From positions 1 to 47,552 of the forward strand of contig JAEEMK010000023.1 of the NCBI GenBank assembly GCA_016283175.1: DNA of 47,552 bases. The letters are read 5' to 3'. This DNA is from Bacteroidales bacterium (lineage in GTDB: Bacteria; Bacteroidota; Bacteroidia; Bacteroidales; P3). Positions 1 through 7,148 of the stretch are shown here, one piece after another (position 1 is the first letter of the stretch; every line of letters starts with the position of its first letter). The translations under genes and the position numbers were made by a program. The notes beneath the pieces are model-generated. The model saw nothing but the letters and a program-made list of their open reading frames with translations, was not told where the DNA came from and searched no databases.

Positions 1-1207
1 AGTCAAACTCCTCGTCGTCCTTGGCGGTGCGAAGTCCCGGCAGGAAGGTGTACATACGCAGCACCCGTTTCGAGAACTCCTCAATCTCGCTCTTGGCCGA
101 CTGCAGGTTGAGCTCGGCGGTCGACAGCCAGTTGCCCTCGATATAGGTGAGGCGGAACTCGTCCTCGGTGTCTTCGACCTTGGTTTTCACCATCCAGTCG
201 ACAATCTTCAATATCTGCGGTATGAAGAAGGCGAGGATTATGGTATTTCCGACGTTGAAAATGGTGTGGAACAGCGATATTGCCAGAGGCACCGATTCGC
301 GGTTGTAGAGTGGATCGTCGATAGATGCGTAGGGGCTGCATCCCGTCATATTCTCAGTCAGGAAAGCGATGAAGTTCATCAGCGGCGAGAACACGATGAG
401 CGTTATGATTACACCCACCACGTTGAATACCAAGTGGGCACGGGCTGCTTTCTTGCCGGCTGTGTTGGCCACCAATGCCGCAAGGTTGGCGGTGATGGTC
501 GTGCCGATGTTCTGTCCCATAACCAGTGCCACGGCGACGTCAAACCCGATCCATCCGTTGTAGCACATCACAAGGGTTATGGCCATCATTGCCGCAGATG
601 CCTGCACGAGGCAGGTGAGCAGGGCGCCGATGGCAACAAAAATCAGTATCGACCAGAATCCGTAGTCGCTGAGAGTCGATATTGCGTGAAGGAAATTGGG
701 ATATTGGTCGAGGTTCGACATTGGCTCCTGCAGCAGTTCCATACCCACAAGCAGCAGGGCGAGGCCTATGATGGTTTGTCCGATCGACTTCATCTTGTCG
801 CGACCCGAGAAGATAAAGAAAAGGCTTATGGCCGCCAGCAGCATAGGCAAACTGAATCCACCGGCATTGTCGCCAAGACCGAAAAGTGTTATTATCCACG
901 CCGTTACGGTGGTGCCGATGTTGGCACCCATAATGACTGCCACGGCTCCTGCCAGCGACAGCAATCCGGCGTTGACAAAGCCCACCACCATTACCGTTGT
1001 GGCCGACGAACTTTGGATTGCTGCGGTGACAGCCGTACCGGTCAAGATGCCGCTCAGAGGGTTGCCGGTTATGTGTTTCAATACAGAACGCATCTTGCTT
1101 CCTGCAATCTTCTGAAGGCCCTCGCTCATCAGTTTCATAGCAAAGAGGAATACTGCCAATGCACCGGTCAGTTTCAGAATTACGATGACAATGTCCCAAA
1201 CATTCAT
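1..1207 (-). CDS. Na/Pi cotransporter family protein (partial, C-terminus off the left edge)
   Basis: Sodium-dependent phosphate transporter of the NptA/YjbB (PF02690) type, acting in the inner membrane. The frame is open from ATG at 1207 to the window edge, giving 402 residues. It shows the family's duplicated layout: QSSSAT at residues 65-70 followed by GANIGTT (94-100), then a second half with QASAA (202-206) followed by GQNIGTT (231-237). Hydrophobic segments fill roughly residues 5-335. The last ~60 visible residues turn hydrophilic and helical, as expected where a PhoU-like cytoplasmic domain begins. The gene diverges from the lipid kinase at 1458. A TATTTTTG box (minus strand, 1266-1273) is a possible -7 element, but I see no matching -33. 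Family assignment is firm; substrate is inferred from the family. Confidence 0.9.
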   Translation of the reverse strand, partial: MNVWDIVIVILKLTGALAVFLFAMKLMSEGLQKIAGSKMRSVLKHITGNPLSGILTGTAVTAAIQSSSATTVMVVGFVNAGLLSLAGAVAVIMGANIGTTVTAWIITLFGLGDNAGGFSLPMLLAAISLFFIFSGRDKMKSIGQTIIGLALLLVGMELLQEPMSNLDQYPNFLHAISTLSDYGFWSILIFVAIGALLTCLVQASAAMMAITLVMCYNGWIGFDVAVALVMGQNIGTTITANLAALVANTAGKKAARAHLVFNVVGVIITLIVFSPLMNFIAFLTENMTGCSPYASIDDPLYNRESVPLAISLFHTIFNVGNTIILAFFIPQILKIVDWMVKTKVEDTEDEFRLTYIEGNWLSTAELNLQSAKSEIEEFSKRVLRMYTFLPGLRTAKDDEEFD

Positions 1208-1396
1208 AATCTAACTTGTTGGTTTGTTTATGGTTATTCTTATTTGAGGTTGTTTTGTGATGTTGCAAAAATACAAAACCGCTGTGACACGACAGGAGAA
1301 AACCTGTTAAGTTTTTGTTACATTTTCAGTGCCTTCATATTCATTATCTCTTATCGACGTGATAAATTCAGAGCAAAGTAATGCTGAAAATATTAT

Positions 1397-1427
1397 TTTG
1401 CCGATTCTGGAAATTTGCCTATCTTTG
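1397..1427 (+). promoter_or_regulatory. Bacteroidota-type promoter for the lipid kinase gene
   Basis: TTTG at 1397-1400 and TATCTTTG at 1420-1427 are separated by exactly 19 bases. This matches the Bacteroidota housekeeping consensus TTTG-N19-TAnnTTTG. It ends 30 bases before the ATG at 1458, which supports that start over the upstream in-frame ATG at 1329. Confidence 0.75.
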
Positions 1428-1457
1428 CAAACTATTTCAAGAAACATCATTGCGATA

Positions 1458-2369
1458 ATGAAGCATATATTTATAGTTAATCCCAGTGCAGGCAAGTGTG
1501 ATGCCACCGACGAGATACGTAGCCGTCTTGCCAACCTTGACGATGGCATAGACACCGAGATATATGTCACCAAAGCGTCTGGCGACGCTACGCGATTTGT
1601 AAGATCACGATGCGAGAATTCCGATGGTGTGCCTCTGCGGTTCTATTCTTGCGGTGGCGATGGCACCCTCAACGAGGTGGTCAGCGGAACTGTGGGATTT
1701 ACCAACGCCGAAGTGACCTGCTATCCTTCCGGAAGTGGCAACGACTATGTGAAATACTATGGTGGCAGCAGTCGTTTTATGGACATTAAGCGCTTGATTG
1801 ATGGTGAAGTCCACAAGGTGGATATTATGCAGGTGGGTAACCGCTATGCGCTGAATGTATGCAACTTCGGTTTTGATGCTGTCGTATGCCGTACTATGGA
1901 GCAAGTGCGACGCAAACCTATCATAGGCGGTCGCAACGCATACACAACGGGCATCCTCAAGGCTCTTTTCACAGGACGCCACACCGAGTGCCGCATCACC
2001 GTCGATGGCACCGTCGTCAACGATGGCCCGATATTGTTCTGTACGATGGGTAACGGACGCTATGTCGGAGGGTCATACCAATGTTCACCGTTGTCGCAGA
2101 ATGACGATGGTCTTATCGAAGTATGTGTCTTCAAGCCAATGAGTATCATTACTTTCGCGCGCCTTATAGGTTCATATCGCGATGGCTCGTTCATTCATCG
2201 TGACGATGTCCGTGATAAAATGACTTATCTTCGCGGAGAAAGTATCGACATAGAAACACCGGCACCCATCGACCTCTGCCTTGACGGCGAGCTTGTCAGC
2301 GGCACCCACTTCACCATCCGCCAGCTGCCACGTGCCGTCCGCTTCGTTGTGCCGTCCGAAAACAACTAA
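1458..2369 (+). CDS. Diacylglycerol/lipid kinase family protein (YegS/BmrU-like)
   Basis: Cytosolic or membrane-associated lipid kinase of the DAGK catalytic family (303 aa), likely phosphorylating diacylglycerol or a related lipid. The N-terminus has the family's VNPSAGK motif (residues 7-13). GGDGTLNE at 66-73 is the nucleotide-binding signature, and PSGSGND at 90-96 is the second conserved glycine-rich loop. Length is usual for the family. An in-frame ATG at 1329 would add 43 residues, but these lie upstream of the promoter at 1397-1427 and have no family match, so ATG 1458 is chosen. The gene diverges from the Na/Pi transporter and is followed by a palindromic repeat at 2383-2442 that may help end transcription. 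The exact lipid substrate cannot be read from sequence. Confidence 0.9.
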   Translation: MKHIFIVNPSAGKCDATDEIRSRLANLDDGIDTEIYVTKASGDATRFVRSRCENSDGVPLRFYSCGGDGTLNEVVSGTVGFTNAEVTCYPSGSGNDYVKYYGGSSRFMDIKRLIDGEVHKVDIMQVGNRYALNVCNFGFDAVVCRTMEQVRRKPIIGGRNAYTTGILKALFTGRHTECRITVDGTVVNDGPILFCTMGNGRYVGGSYQCSPLSQNDDGLIEVCVFKPMSIITFARLIGSYRDGSFIHRDDVRDKMTYLRGESIDIETPAPIDLCLDGELVSGTHFTIRQLPRAVRFVVPSENN

Positions 2370-2382
2370 AACTTCACAATAT

Positions 2383-2442
2383 CCGTTGCGTCGGATTGCA
2401 GATCCGACGCTGCTTAATATAAAGATTTTCAACCCACAACGG
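2383..2442. repeat. REP-like palindromic repeat, copy A
   Basis: The core is a hairpin, GCGTCGGAT (2388-2396), loop TGCAG, ATCCGACGC (2402-2410). It is followed by an AT-rich stretch and closed by an outer pair, CCGTTG (2383-2388) with CAACGG (2437-2442). About 55 bases recur with a few differences at 3582-3636 on the other side of the lipoprotein gene. It lies directly after the lipid kinase stop. It could act as a terminator or mRNA 3' stabiliser, but no T-run follows immediately. Confidence 0.75.
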
Positions 2443-2606
2443 AAATATTAAAAAAAAAGACAAAAACGGTGTAAGATTTCGCATACTCGTACGACTACAA
2501 TATAGGAAACAATTTGAGGTGGCATATCTATATGGAAAATAGGGCCACAACATACTAAAGACTAAAAACGAACGTTATTTAAATAAATTAAAAACTTAAG
2601 TAAACT

Positions 2607-3569
2607 ATGAAAAAAACAGCATTATTTGCAGCATCTGCTGCGTTGCTCCTTTTCGGAGCCTGCCAAAAGGAGGGTAAATACAACCCCAAGGAAAAGATCT
2701 CGCAAGTGTCTGAAGAGTACAGCTATGAGCACTCATCCTACGACGAGTACGCAGAGGAATGGAATACCTACACCGAAAGCACACCGAAGCACGTAAGCGA
2801 GAAATGGACCTGGGACGGCAAAAAGCTCACACAGATAGCGTACATCAACTACGACTATGACAGTGATGGCAATTTGGTTCCTGACGGTCAAGATGTGATG
2901 AATTTCACTTACGACGGGAGCCAACTTACAGAAATCAACAGCAGCTTTGGAGAGCGGATGGTGTTCACCTACGACGGTAAGAAACTGCAGAAAGCAGAAT
3001 ACTTTGATGAGTCCACCACTCCGGTGGTTAGCTATGAATTCGAACACAACGGCAAGAAAATCAGCGCCATAATAATGACGATGAGCGATGTGCTCTTCAA
3101 GAAATCCCCATCCGTCAATCGTATGGAACGCCTTCTGTTGGGCAACATCATTCCGCAGACCAAGAGCACCGAGAAGGTCCTCAACAGCCTGCGTACGAAA
3201 GCCACCAAGGCGGCAACAAGTGTCAGAATGGAACTGACCTGGGATGGCGACAACGTCAGCAAGATTACCGCAGCAACGCCTTATGGCAACGCCGCGATGT
3301 CGTTCACTTATGACGATAAGAACAACCCCTTCAAGGGCTTTGTGCTGATGTTTGGATTCTATGGCGAGAGCGAAACAGGCGTCGAGTTCTGCAACAAGAA
3401 CAACATCACCAAAAGCGTTCTTTCGGACATAGAGGGTGACACTGAAGAAGAGAACTACAGTTATACCTACGACGGCAAATGGCCCGTCACCCGCACAATA
3501 AAATACTCGTGGAACGAGGAGAACTTCAAGGAAAGCCAAACACAAACAACGTACTTCGAATACGAGTAA
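2607..3569 (+). CDS. Lipoprotein with repeated YDGKKL-type motifs
   Basis: I do not recognise a named family. The N-terminus is a lipoprotein signal peptide: MKK, a hydrophobic stretch, then lipobox LFGAC with Cys19. This predicts an envelope lipoprotein. The mature part (320-aa precursor) contains spaced short motifs of the form W/Y-x-G-K-K-L-x-x-I, for example WDGKKLTQI, YDGSQLTEI, YDGKKLQKA, HNGKKISAI and WDGDNVSKI. They resemble the strands of YD/RHS-like beta repeats. It ends in YFEYE. A paralogue with the same layout and ending lies at 34120-35037. The gene is monocistronic and bracketed by two copies of a palindromic repeat. Residues 20-65 are rich in Glu, Lys and Tyr. Function unknown; surface adhesion or ligand binding would be guesses. 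Confidence 0.85.
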   Translation: MKKTALFAASAALLLFGACQKEGKYNPKEKISQVSEEYSYEHSSYDEYAEEWNTYTESTPKHVSEKWTWDGKKLTQIAYINYDYDSDGNLVPDGQDVMNFTYDGSQLTEINSSFGERMVFTYDGKKLQKAEYFDESTTPVVSYEFEHNGKKISAIIMTMSDVLFKKSPSVNRMERLLLGNIIPQTKSTEKVLNSLRTKATKAATSVRMELTWDGDNVSKITAATPYGNAAMSFTYDDKNNPFKGFVLMFGFYGESETGVEFCNKNNITKSVLSDIEGDTEEENYSYTYDGKWPVTRTIKYSWNEENFKESQTQTTYFEYE

Positions 3570-3581
3570 TCCGATATGCAC

Positions 3582-3636
3582 CGTTGCGTCGGATCTGCGA
3601 TCCGACGTTGCTTATTATAAGGATTTTCAATCCACA
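3582..3636. repeat. REP-like palindromic repeat, copy B
   Basis: Second copy of the repeat seen at 2383-2437. The hairpin is CGTCGGATC (3587-3595), loop TGC, GATCCGACG (3599-3607). It is followed by the same AT-rich tail ending in TTTTCAATCCACAA. The loop bases differ from copy A while the stem is kept, which suggests the fold matters or was recently duplicated. Confidence 0.75.
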
Positions 3637-3641
3637 AAACC

Positions 3642-3680
3642 AAAAAGTTGTGGCGGATCACAGATCCGCCACAACTTTTT
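3642..3680. terminator. Strong hairpin with A/T flanks, probable two-way terminator
   Basis: Perfect 18-bp inverted repeat: arms 3642-3659 and 3663-3680 with loop ACA. The arms carry five A on the left and five T on the right, so it is a rho-independent-type terminator for the lipoprotein gene (plus). On the minus strand it could also stop transcripts coming from panC. Its GC core (GGCGGATC / GATCCGCC) is a variant of the neighbouring REP-like hairpin. Confidence 0.8.
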
Positions 3681-3757
3681 ATAAGGAATTATATTCTGCG
3701 TATTGGAATTCCAAATTGTCTTTAAAGTAAACTTGCTAACCGTAAGCTTTTCGAAGC

Positions 3758-4636
3758 TCAGAATTTCACAATGTCGATCAGGCGCACTCCGTCCAGCCAT
3801 ACGGCGATGCAGCCTACGGCGCCGTCGTCACCGGCATCGTCCCAGTTCTCGATGGGCTGCAAGGTGCGCGCATTGACAATTTCAAAGTATTCAGGTTCGA
3901 ATTTCAATCCATTGGGGCATTGCTCGGTGTTGACCTCGTGGAATGAGCCGAGTGTGCCCATCACCCACTCCCTGACTTCGTCGACATCCTCGTATTCAGC
4001 CATCTCTGCTGCCTGCTGCAAGGTTTCGTAGATGGTTGGCGCTATTGCGCGGGCGGCAGGCGAGAGGCGCATATTGCGGCTACTCAACGCCAATCCATCG
4101 TCGGCACGCACGATGGGGCAGGGAACTATCTCGATGGGGTAGTGTATCTGTTCTATAAGGTTGCGTATGATGGCCAACTGCTGGTAGTCCTTTTCGCCGA
4201 AGTAGGCGCGGTTGGGCTCGACGATGTCGAACAGGCGGCGCACCACTACTGCCACGCCCGAAAAATGGCCTGGACGCTGCGGCCCTTCCATCACCTCTTC
4301 CAGCGGTCCGAAGTGGTAGACATCCTTCACGGGTTCGGGATACATCTCCTCAACGCTGGGGATCAGTACCATAGTGGCTCCGGCCGACTCCAGTTTCTCG
4401 CAGTCGGCTTCGACAGTGCGGGGATATTTGGCCAAATCCTCTTTATTGTTGAACTGTATAGGGTTGACAAAGACGCTGACTACAACGATGTCGTTCTGCT
4501 CAAGGGCTTTGCGTACCAGCGACAGGTGACCGTCGTGCAGGGCGCCCATTGTGGGTACCAAGCCTACGCTTTTGCCTTGTGCTTTCTCTTTGCTTACAGC
4601 CTCGCGAAGGGCTGCAACAGTAGTGAATTTCTGCAT
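3758..4636 (-). CDS. panC: Pantothenate synthetase (pantoate--beta-alanine ligase)
   Basis: Cytosolic enzyme that joins pantoate and beta-alanine with ATP to give pantothenate, the precursor of CoA. At 292 aa it has normal length. The HIGH-type nucleotide-binding motif is in PTMGALHDGHL (residues 28-38). FVNPIQF (56-62) and GEKDYQQ (147-153) are conserved substrate-binding stretches. SSRN (185-188) stands at the KMSKS-like position. ATG 4636 is used because the family signature starts at the usual distance. No panB or panD lies nearby, so the pathway genes are dispersed. The upstream 409 bases hold a repeat element and no clear promoter consensus. Assignment is firm. Confidence 0.96.
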   Translation of the reverse strand: MQKFTTVAALREAVSKEKAQGKSVGLVPTMGALHDGHLSLVRKALEQNDIVVVSVFVNPIQFNNKEDLAKYPRTVEADCEKLESAGATMVLIPSVEEMYPEPVKDVYHFGPLEEVMEGPQRPGHFSGVAVVVRRLFDIVEPNRAYFGEKDYQQLAIIRNLIEQIHYPIEIVPCPIVRADDGLALSSRNMRLSPAARAIAPTIYETLQQAAEMAEYEDVDEVREWVMGTLGSFHEVNTEQCPNGLKFEPEYFEIVNARTLQPIENWDDAGDDGAVGCIAVWLDGVRLIDIVKF

Positions 4637-4848
4637 ATTGTGGGTTTATTTTATTAGTTGTAATGATTGTATATGGGTGCTGTATTTAAGAATGCACTAT
4701 CTCATAACGTACCCTAAACATATTTATTTTGCAAAGGACGGTTAAAATACGCCATAGTTATGCTGTTTGTTATTCAAAGCGATGAAAATCAGTGTTGTAT
4801 ATCGTTTTGCTTTTCGCAGTGTTACAAAGCCTTCTTTTTGCCGTTTTG

Positions 4849-4919
4849 ACGTTGTTTTCGGTACACCTTCCCTGGCATATGTACAGTATTTGTACAGTAT
4901 ATGTACATATGCCAGGGAA
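4849..4919. repeat. Inverted-repeat element of 11-bp units (copy 1, short form)
   Basis: Arms 4868-4885 and 4902-4919 are a perfect 18-bp inverted repeat starting with TTCCCTGGCATATGTACA. The interior continues in 11-bp units of the type ATATGTACAGT / ATTTGTACAGT. The non-palindromic left flank 4849-4867 matches 24396-24414 at most positions, so this is a true second copy of the element at 24396-24525 with fewer internal units. Confidence 0.85.
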
Positions 4920-4938
4920 AACAGGGGGGAGGGGCTTT
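4906..4938. repeat. 33-bp direct repeat, first copy
   Basis: Identical to 4992-5024, 86 bases downstream. It begins with the right end of the inverted-repeat element (CATATGCCAGGGAA) and runs into a G-rich tail (six G, A, four G, CTTT). Confidence 0.85.
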
Positions 4939-4991
4939 GAACCTGGCTGCCACGCACAAGGCTTCTCCACGCGCTCCACAGGAGCTTGTGC

Positions 4992-5024
4992 CATATGCCA
5001 GGGAAAACAGGGGGGAGGGGCTTT
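4992..5024. repeat. 33-bp direct repeat, second copy
   Basis: Exact copy of 4906-4938. The 53 bases between the copies contain an imperfect stem (GCACAAG near 4956 with CTTGTGC near 4990). Two identical copies of the element end suggest a nested or tandem insertion. Confidence 0.85.
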
Positions 5025-5045
5025 TAGACAACAGTGTCAGGGTCA

Positions 5046-5888
5046 CTATAGCAAAGGCAACAAGTCGCCTTGCGCCACAATGGCTGCGGTGCCGCCTACA
5101 TATATGTTGCCGTCGGAAGTTGTGCGAGTGGCGATAACAGACGGACGCCCCATAGCTTCACCCTGCAGGAAGGTGAAGTCACCCGTGGCAGGAGCGACAC
5201 CGTTTGCTGCCAGATAGTGTGTCAGTGCTGCATTGGCGGTGCCTGTAGCTGACTCTTCGGGAATGCCGTACTGCGGGGCAAAGTCGCGGACGTGGGCGGT
5301 GTAGCCGTCGTCGGCAAGTGCAAAAAGGTGGAAACTGACGGCTTCATATTTTTGTGTAAGGGCTGCAACGGCTTCCATATCGGGCTGCAGGGCGTTCAAG
5401 GTCGCTGTGTCGGTAACGGGAATCATAATGTCTTCAAGGCCTGAATAGGCCACTTGCACGGGAAGGCCGGAGTGATTGTCTTCAAGTCCCAACGCCTTGT
5501 AGAGAGTTGCAGTGTCGTCGATGGTTCTTGTTATGCGTGGAGCTGCCATCTGCATCAGGACTCTTTCCCCGGCTTCGATATCGAGGTCTCCGGCCATAGT
5601 ATGGCACAGACAGTGCCCTTCGGCCAATCCGAGACGGTGCAGCAAAACGAATGCGCCAACGGTGGCGTGGCCGCACAGCTCCACTTCGGCATTAGGGGTG
5701 AAGTAGCGCATATGATATTTTGCAGGTGACAATCGGCGTACAAAAGCCGTTTCGGAATAGCGTAGTTCTGCCGCTATCTGCAGCATAAGCTTTTCTGTGG
5801 GGAATGGATTGTCGCCCAGCAGTACCACACCTGCCGGATTGCCGCTGAAAGGGCTGTCGGTGAAGGCGTCAACGATATAGTATTTCAT
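5046..5888 (-). CDS. PhzF family isomerase/epimerase-like protein
   Basis: Member of the PhzF / diaminopimelate-epimerase-like fold, 280 aa, the usual size. The N-terminal signature VDAFTDSPFSGNPAGVV is at residues 6-22. The proposed general acid/base Glu is E46 in ELRYSETAFV, corresponding to E45 of PhzF. FTPNAEVELCGHATVGA marks the first half-domain, and a GTANAA stretch marks the second. ATG 5888 is preferred over an in-frame ATG at 5909, because the family starts with MKYYIVDAF. It lies 26 bases after the holin-like gene and is probably last in the yciO-holin-phzF operon. The substrate is unknown. No phenazine genes are present, so phenazine synthesis is not implied. Confidence 0.92.
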   Translation of the reverse strand: MKYYIVDAFTDSPFSGNPAGVVLLGDNPFPTEKLMLQIAAELRYSETAFVRRLSPAKYHMRYFTPNAEVELCGHATVGAFVLLHRLGLAEGHCLCHTMAGDLDIEAGERVLMQMAAPRITRTIDDTATLYKALGLEDNHSGLPVQVAYSGLEDIMIPVTDTATLNALQPDMEAVAALTQKYEAVSFHLFALADDGYTAHVRDFAPQYGIPEESATGTANAALTHYLAANGVAPATGDFTFLQGEAMGRPSVIATRTTSDGNIYVGGTAAIVAQGDLLPLL

Positions 5889-5914
5889 AATCTTAATCCA
5901 GTTAGACACCAGAT

Positions 5915-6379
5915 CTAATTAATTTCCTCGTAGTCTGTGAAGCCTTCGTCGTCGGTGTCGTCTTTGCGCGGTTTGTATGTGCTGCGGTTCAGCCAACGGT
6001 TTGGAAGTTCAAGCAGGTAGTTCAATGCGGTGATTATCAGACTGAACAGTAGTGCGTAGGCGAATGTGTCGACTTGGAAGGGGCCCACGATGGCGTCGGC
6101 AAACTCGACGATTATGGCATTGATGACAAAGATGAAGAGTCCCATAGTGACAAGAGTGAAAGGCAACGTTATGAAGATGAGGATGGGACGTATGAAATTG
6201 TCGAGTAGTGCGATGACTAGTGCGGTGAATGCAGCTACCCATACGCTGCCGCCTTCGATGCGGACACCAGGCAGTATTTTGATTGCTATGATAGTGGCAA
6301 GAGTCAGCACAATGGTGCGGGCCAGAAATCCCCAGGGTCCCGACTGGCGCTGCTGGTTGGTGGTGATGTTTATTTTCAA
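5915..6379 (-). CDS. Phage holin family / YvlD-like four-TM membrane protein
   Basis: Small inner-membrane protein of the PF04020 type (4-TM 'phage holin' superfamily, the YvlD group), 154 aa. Four hydrophobic segments are visible at about residues 20-40, 47-67, 70-95 and 107-125. The typical motif is LLDNFIRPILIFITLPFTLVT-like, where a helix is broken by Arg-Pro. A charged tail rich in Asp and Glu (about 137-154) is cytoplasmic or periplasmic. Despite its name the family is mostly chromosomal and not lytic; no phage genes are near. It sits between the yciO-type and phzF genes with gaps of 37 and 26 bases, so co-transcription is likely. Function unknown. Confidence 0.85.
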   Translation of the reverse strand: MKINITTNQQRQSGPWGFLARTIVLTLATIIAIKILPGVRIEGGSVWVAAFTALVIALLDNFIRPILIFITLPFTLVTMGLFIFVINAIIVEFADAIVGPFQVDTFAYALLFSLIITALNYLLELPNRWLNRSTYKPRKDDTDDEGFTDYEEIN

Positions 6380-6416
6380 GGCTTTGGAGGATTGAAGGTT
6401 TGTAATAATTTGTTGG

Positions 6417-7043
6417 CTATAAGGTTATGTCTACTTCACCTTTGCCTTGGCGTACAAGCTCGAGTTTGCCGTCGCTGCAGTCGATGACTGTCGACGGTAT
6501 GTCTTCGCCTATGCCTCCGTCAACGACAATATCGACCTGGTGTCCAAATAGTTCGTGTATCAGTTCGGGGTCGGTGAGGTATTCCGTCTCGCGATCTGTG
6601 TCGAGGGTTCGAACCGAAGTGCCTATCAGCGGGCATCCCACGGCCTGTATGATGGCATTGCATACGGTGTCGGCGGGCACACGCACACCGATGGTGCGAT
6701 TGGGATTGAGATAGTTGCGCGGTATATTGCTGTTGGCGTCGAGGATGAAGGTGTAAGGTCCCGGCAGGCATTCACGGACAAGTCGGAAAGTGTCGCGGTC
6801 GAGGGGACGCACGTATTCTGACACTGTTGCAATGTCGGGGCAGAGCATCGAGTACTTGGCTTTTTTGAGCGAGAAGCCTTTAAGGCGTGCAATGGTCTCG
6901 ACGGACTTTTTGAAAGCCATACTGCAGACAAAAGCATACAGCGTATCGGTAGGCAGAATGGCTATGCCTCCATTGTTCAGGATGTCTGCTACTGTGTTGA
7001 CGTCGCGATAGTTAGGGTTGTCCTGATATATTTTTAACAGCAT
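6417..7043 (-). CDS. L-threonylcarbamoyladenylate synthase type protein (Sua5/YciO/YrdC family)
   Basis: YrdC-like RNA-binding-domain protein of 208 aa. The family makes threonylcarbamoyl-AMP from threonine, bicarbonate and ATP for the t6A tRNA modification. Diagnostic stretches are GGIAILPTDTLYAF (residues 25-38), KRLKGFS-like ARLKGFSLKKAKYSML, LPGPYTFIL, TIGVRVPA, and a closing GGIGEDIPSTVIDC. The last is the conserved S-T-V/I nucleotide-site segment. The YciO subgroup is the best match by length and by the LPTDTLYAF wording, and YciO proteins may not be the main TsaC. First gene of a likely three-gene operon behind the consensus promoter at 7067-7097. Confidence 0.9.
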   Translation of the reverse strand: MLLKIYQDNPNYRDVNTVADILNNGGIAILPTDTLYAFVCSMAFKKSVETIARLKGFSLKKAKYSMLCPDIATVSEYVRPLDRDTFRLVRECLPGPYTFILDANSNIPRNYLNPNRTIGVRVPADTVCNAIIQAVGCPLIGTSVRTLDTDRETEYLTDPELIHELFGHQVDIVVDGGIGEDIPSTVIDCSDGKLELVRQGKGEVDITL

Positions 7044-7066
7044 TTTTTGTATTTTTTTTGAAGTTG

Positions 7067-7097
7067 CAAAAGTACGAATGTTGTGCGGATTGACAAA
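7067..7097 (-). promoter_or_regulatory. Bacteroidota-type promoter for the yciO-holin-phzF operon
   Basis: Read on the minus strand: TTTG (7097-7094), 19 bases, TACTTTTG (7074-7067). This is an exact fit to TTTG-N19-TAnnTTTG. It ends 23 bases upstream of the ATG at 7043, giving a short leader. Confidence 0.78.
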
Positions 7098-7148
7098 ATA
7101 ATTTTTTTAATAAGACGTTATGAATGAACAATAATAACCACGAAGACA

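Larger units (their letters stand above)
4637..5045. other. 409-bp intergenic region holding an inverted-repeat element and direct repeats
   Basis: No credible gene. The short open frames here cross repeats in all frames and have no family features. The region contains the 11-bp-unit palindrome at 4868-4919, its left flank shared with a second locus, and two identical 33-bp direct repeats. 4637-4848 is AT-rich and otherwise featureless to me, and is where a panC promoter should lie. Confidence 0.7.

Noticed and set aside
1-1207. QASAA in place of a second QSSSA in the Na/Pi transporter, read as loss of function
   Set aside because: The GQNIGTT that follows is intact, and I believe related bacterial proteins often have this variant, so it is not good evidence of inactivation.
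266-1381. 371-codon plus-strand frame at the left edge
   Set aside because: Antisense to the Na/Pi cotransporter, whose minus-strand frame has QSSSAT and NIGTT motifs and runs to the window edge.
4906-5024. Direct repeats considered as a CRISPR array
   Set aside because: Only two copies, a 53-bp interval with its own inverted repeat, no third unit and no cas genes.
5915-6379. Holin-family gene as a sign of a prophage
   Set aside because: The family is mostly chromosomal, and no integrase, capsid or lysis genes are near.
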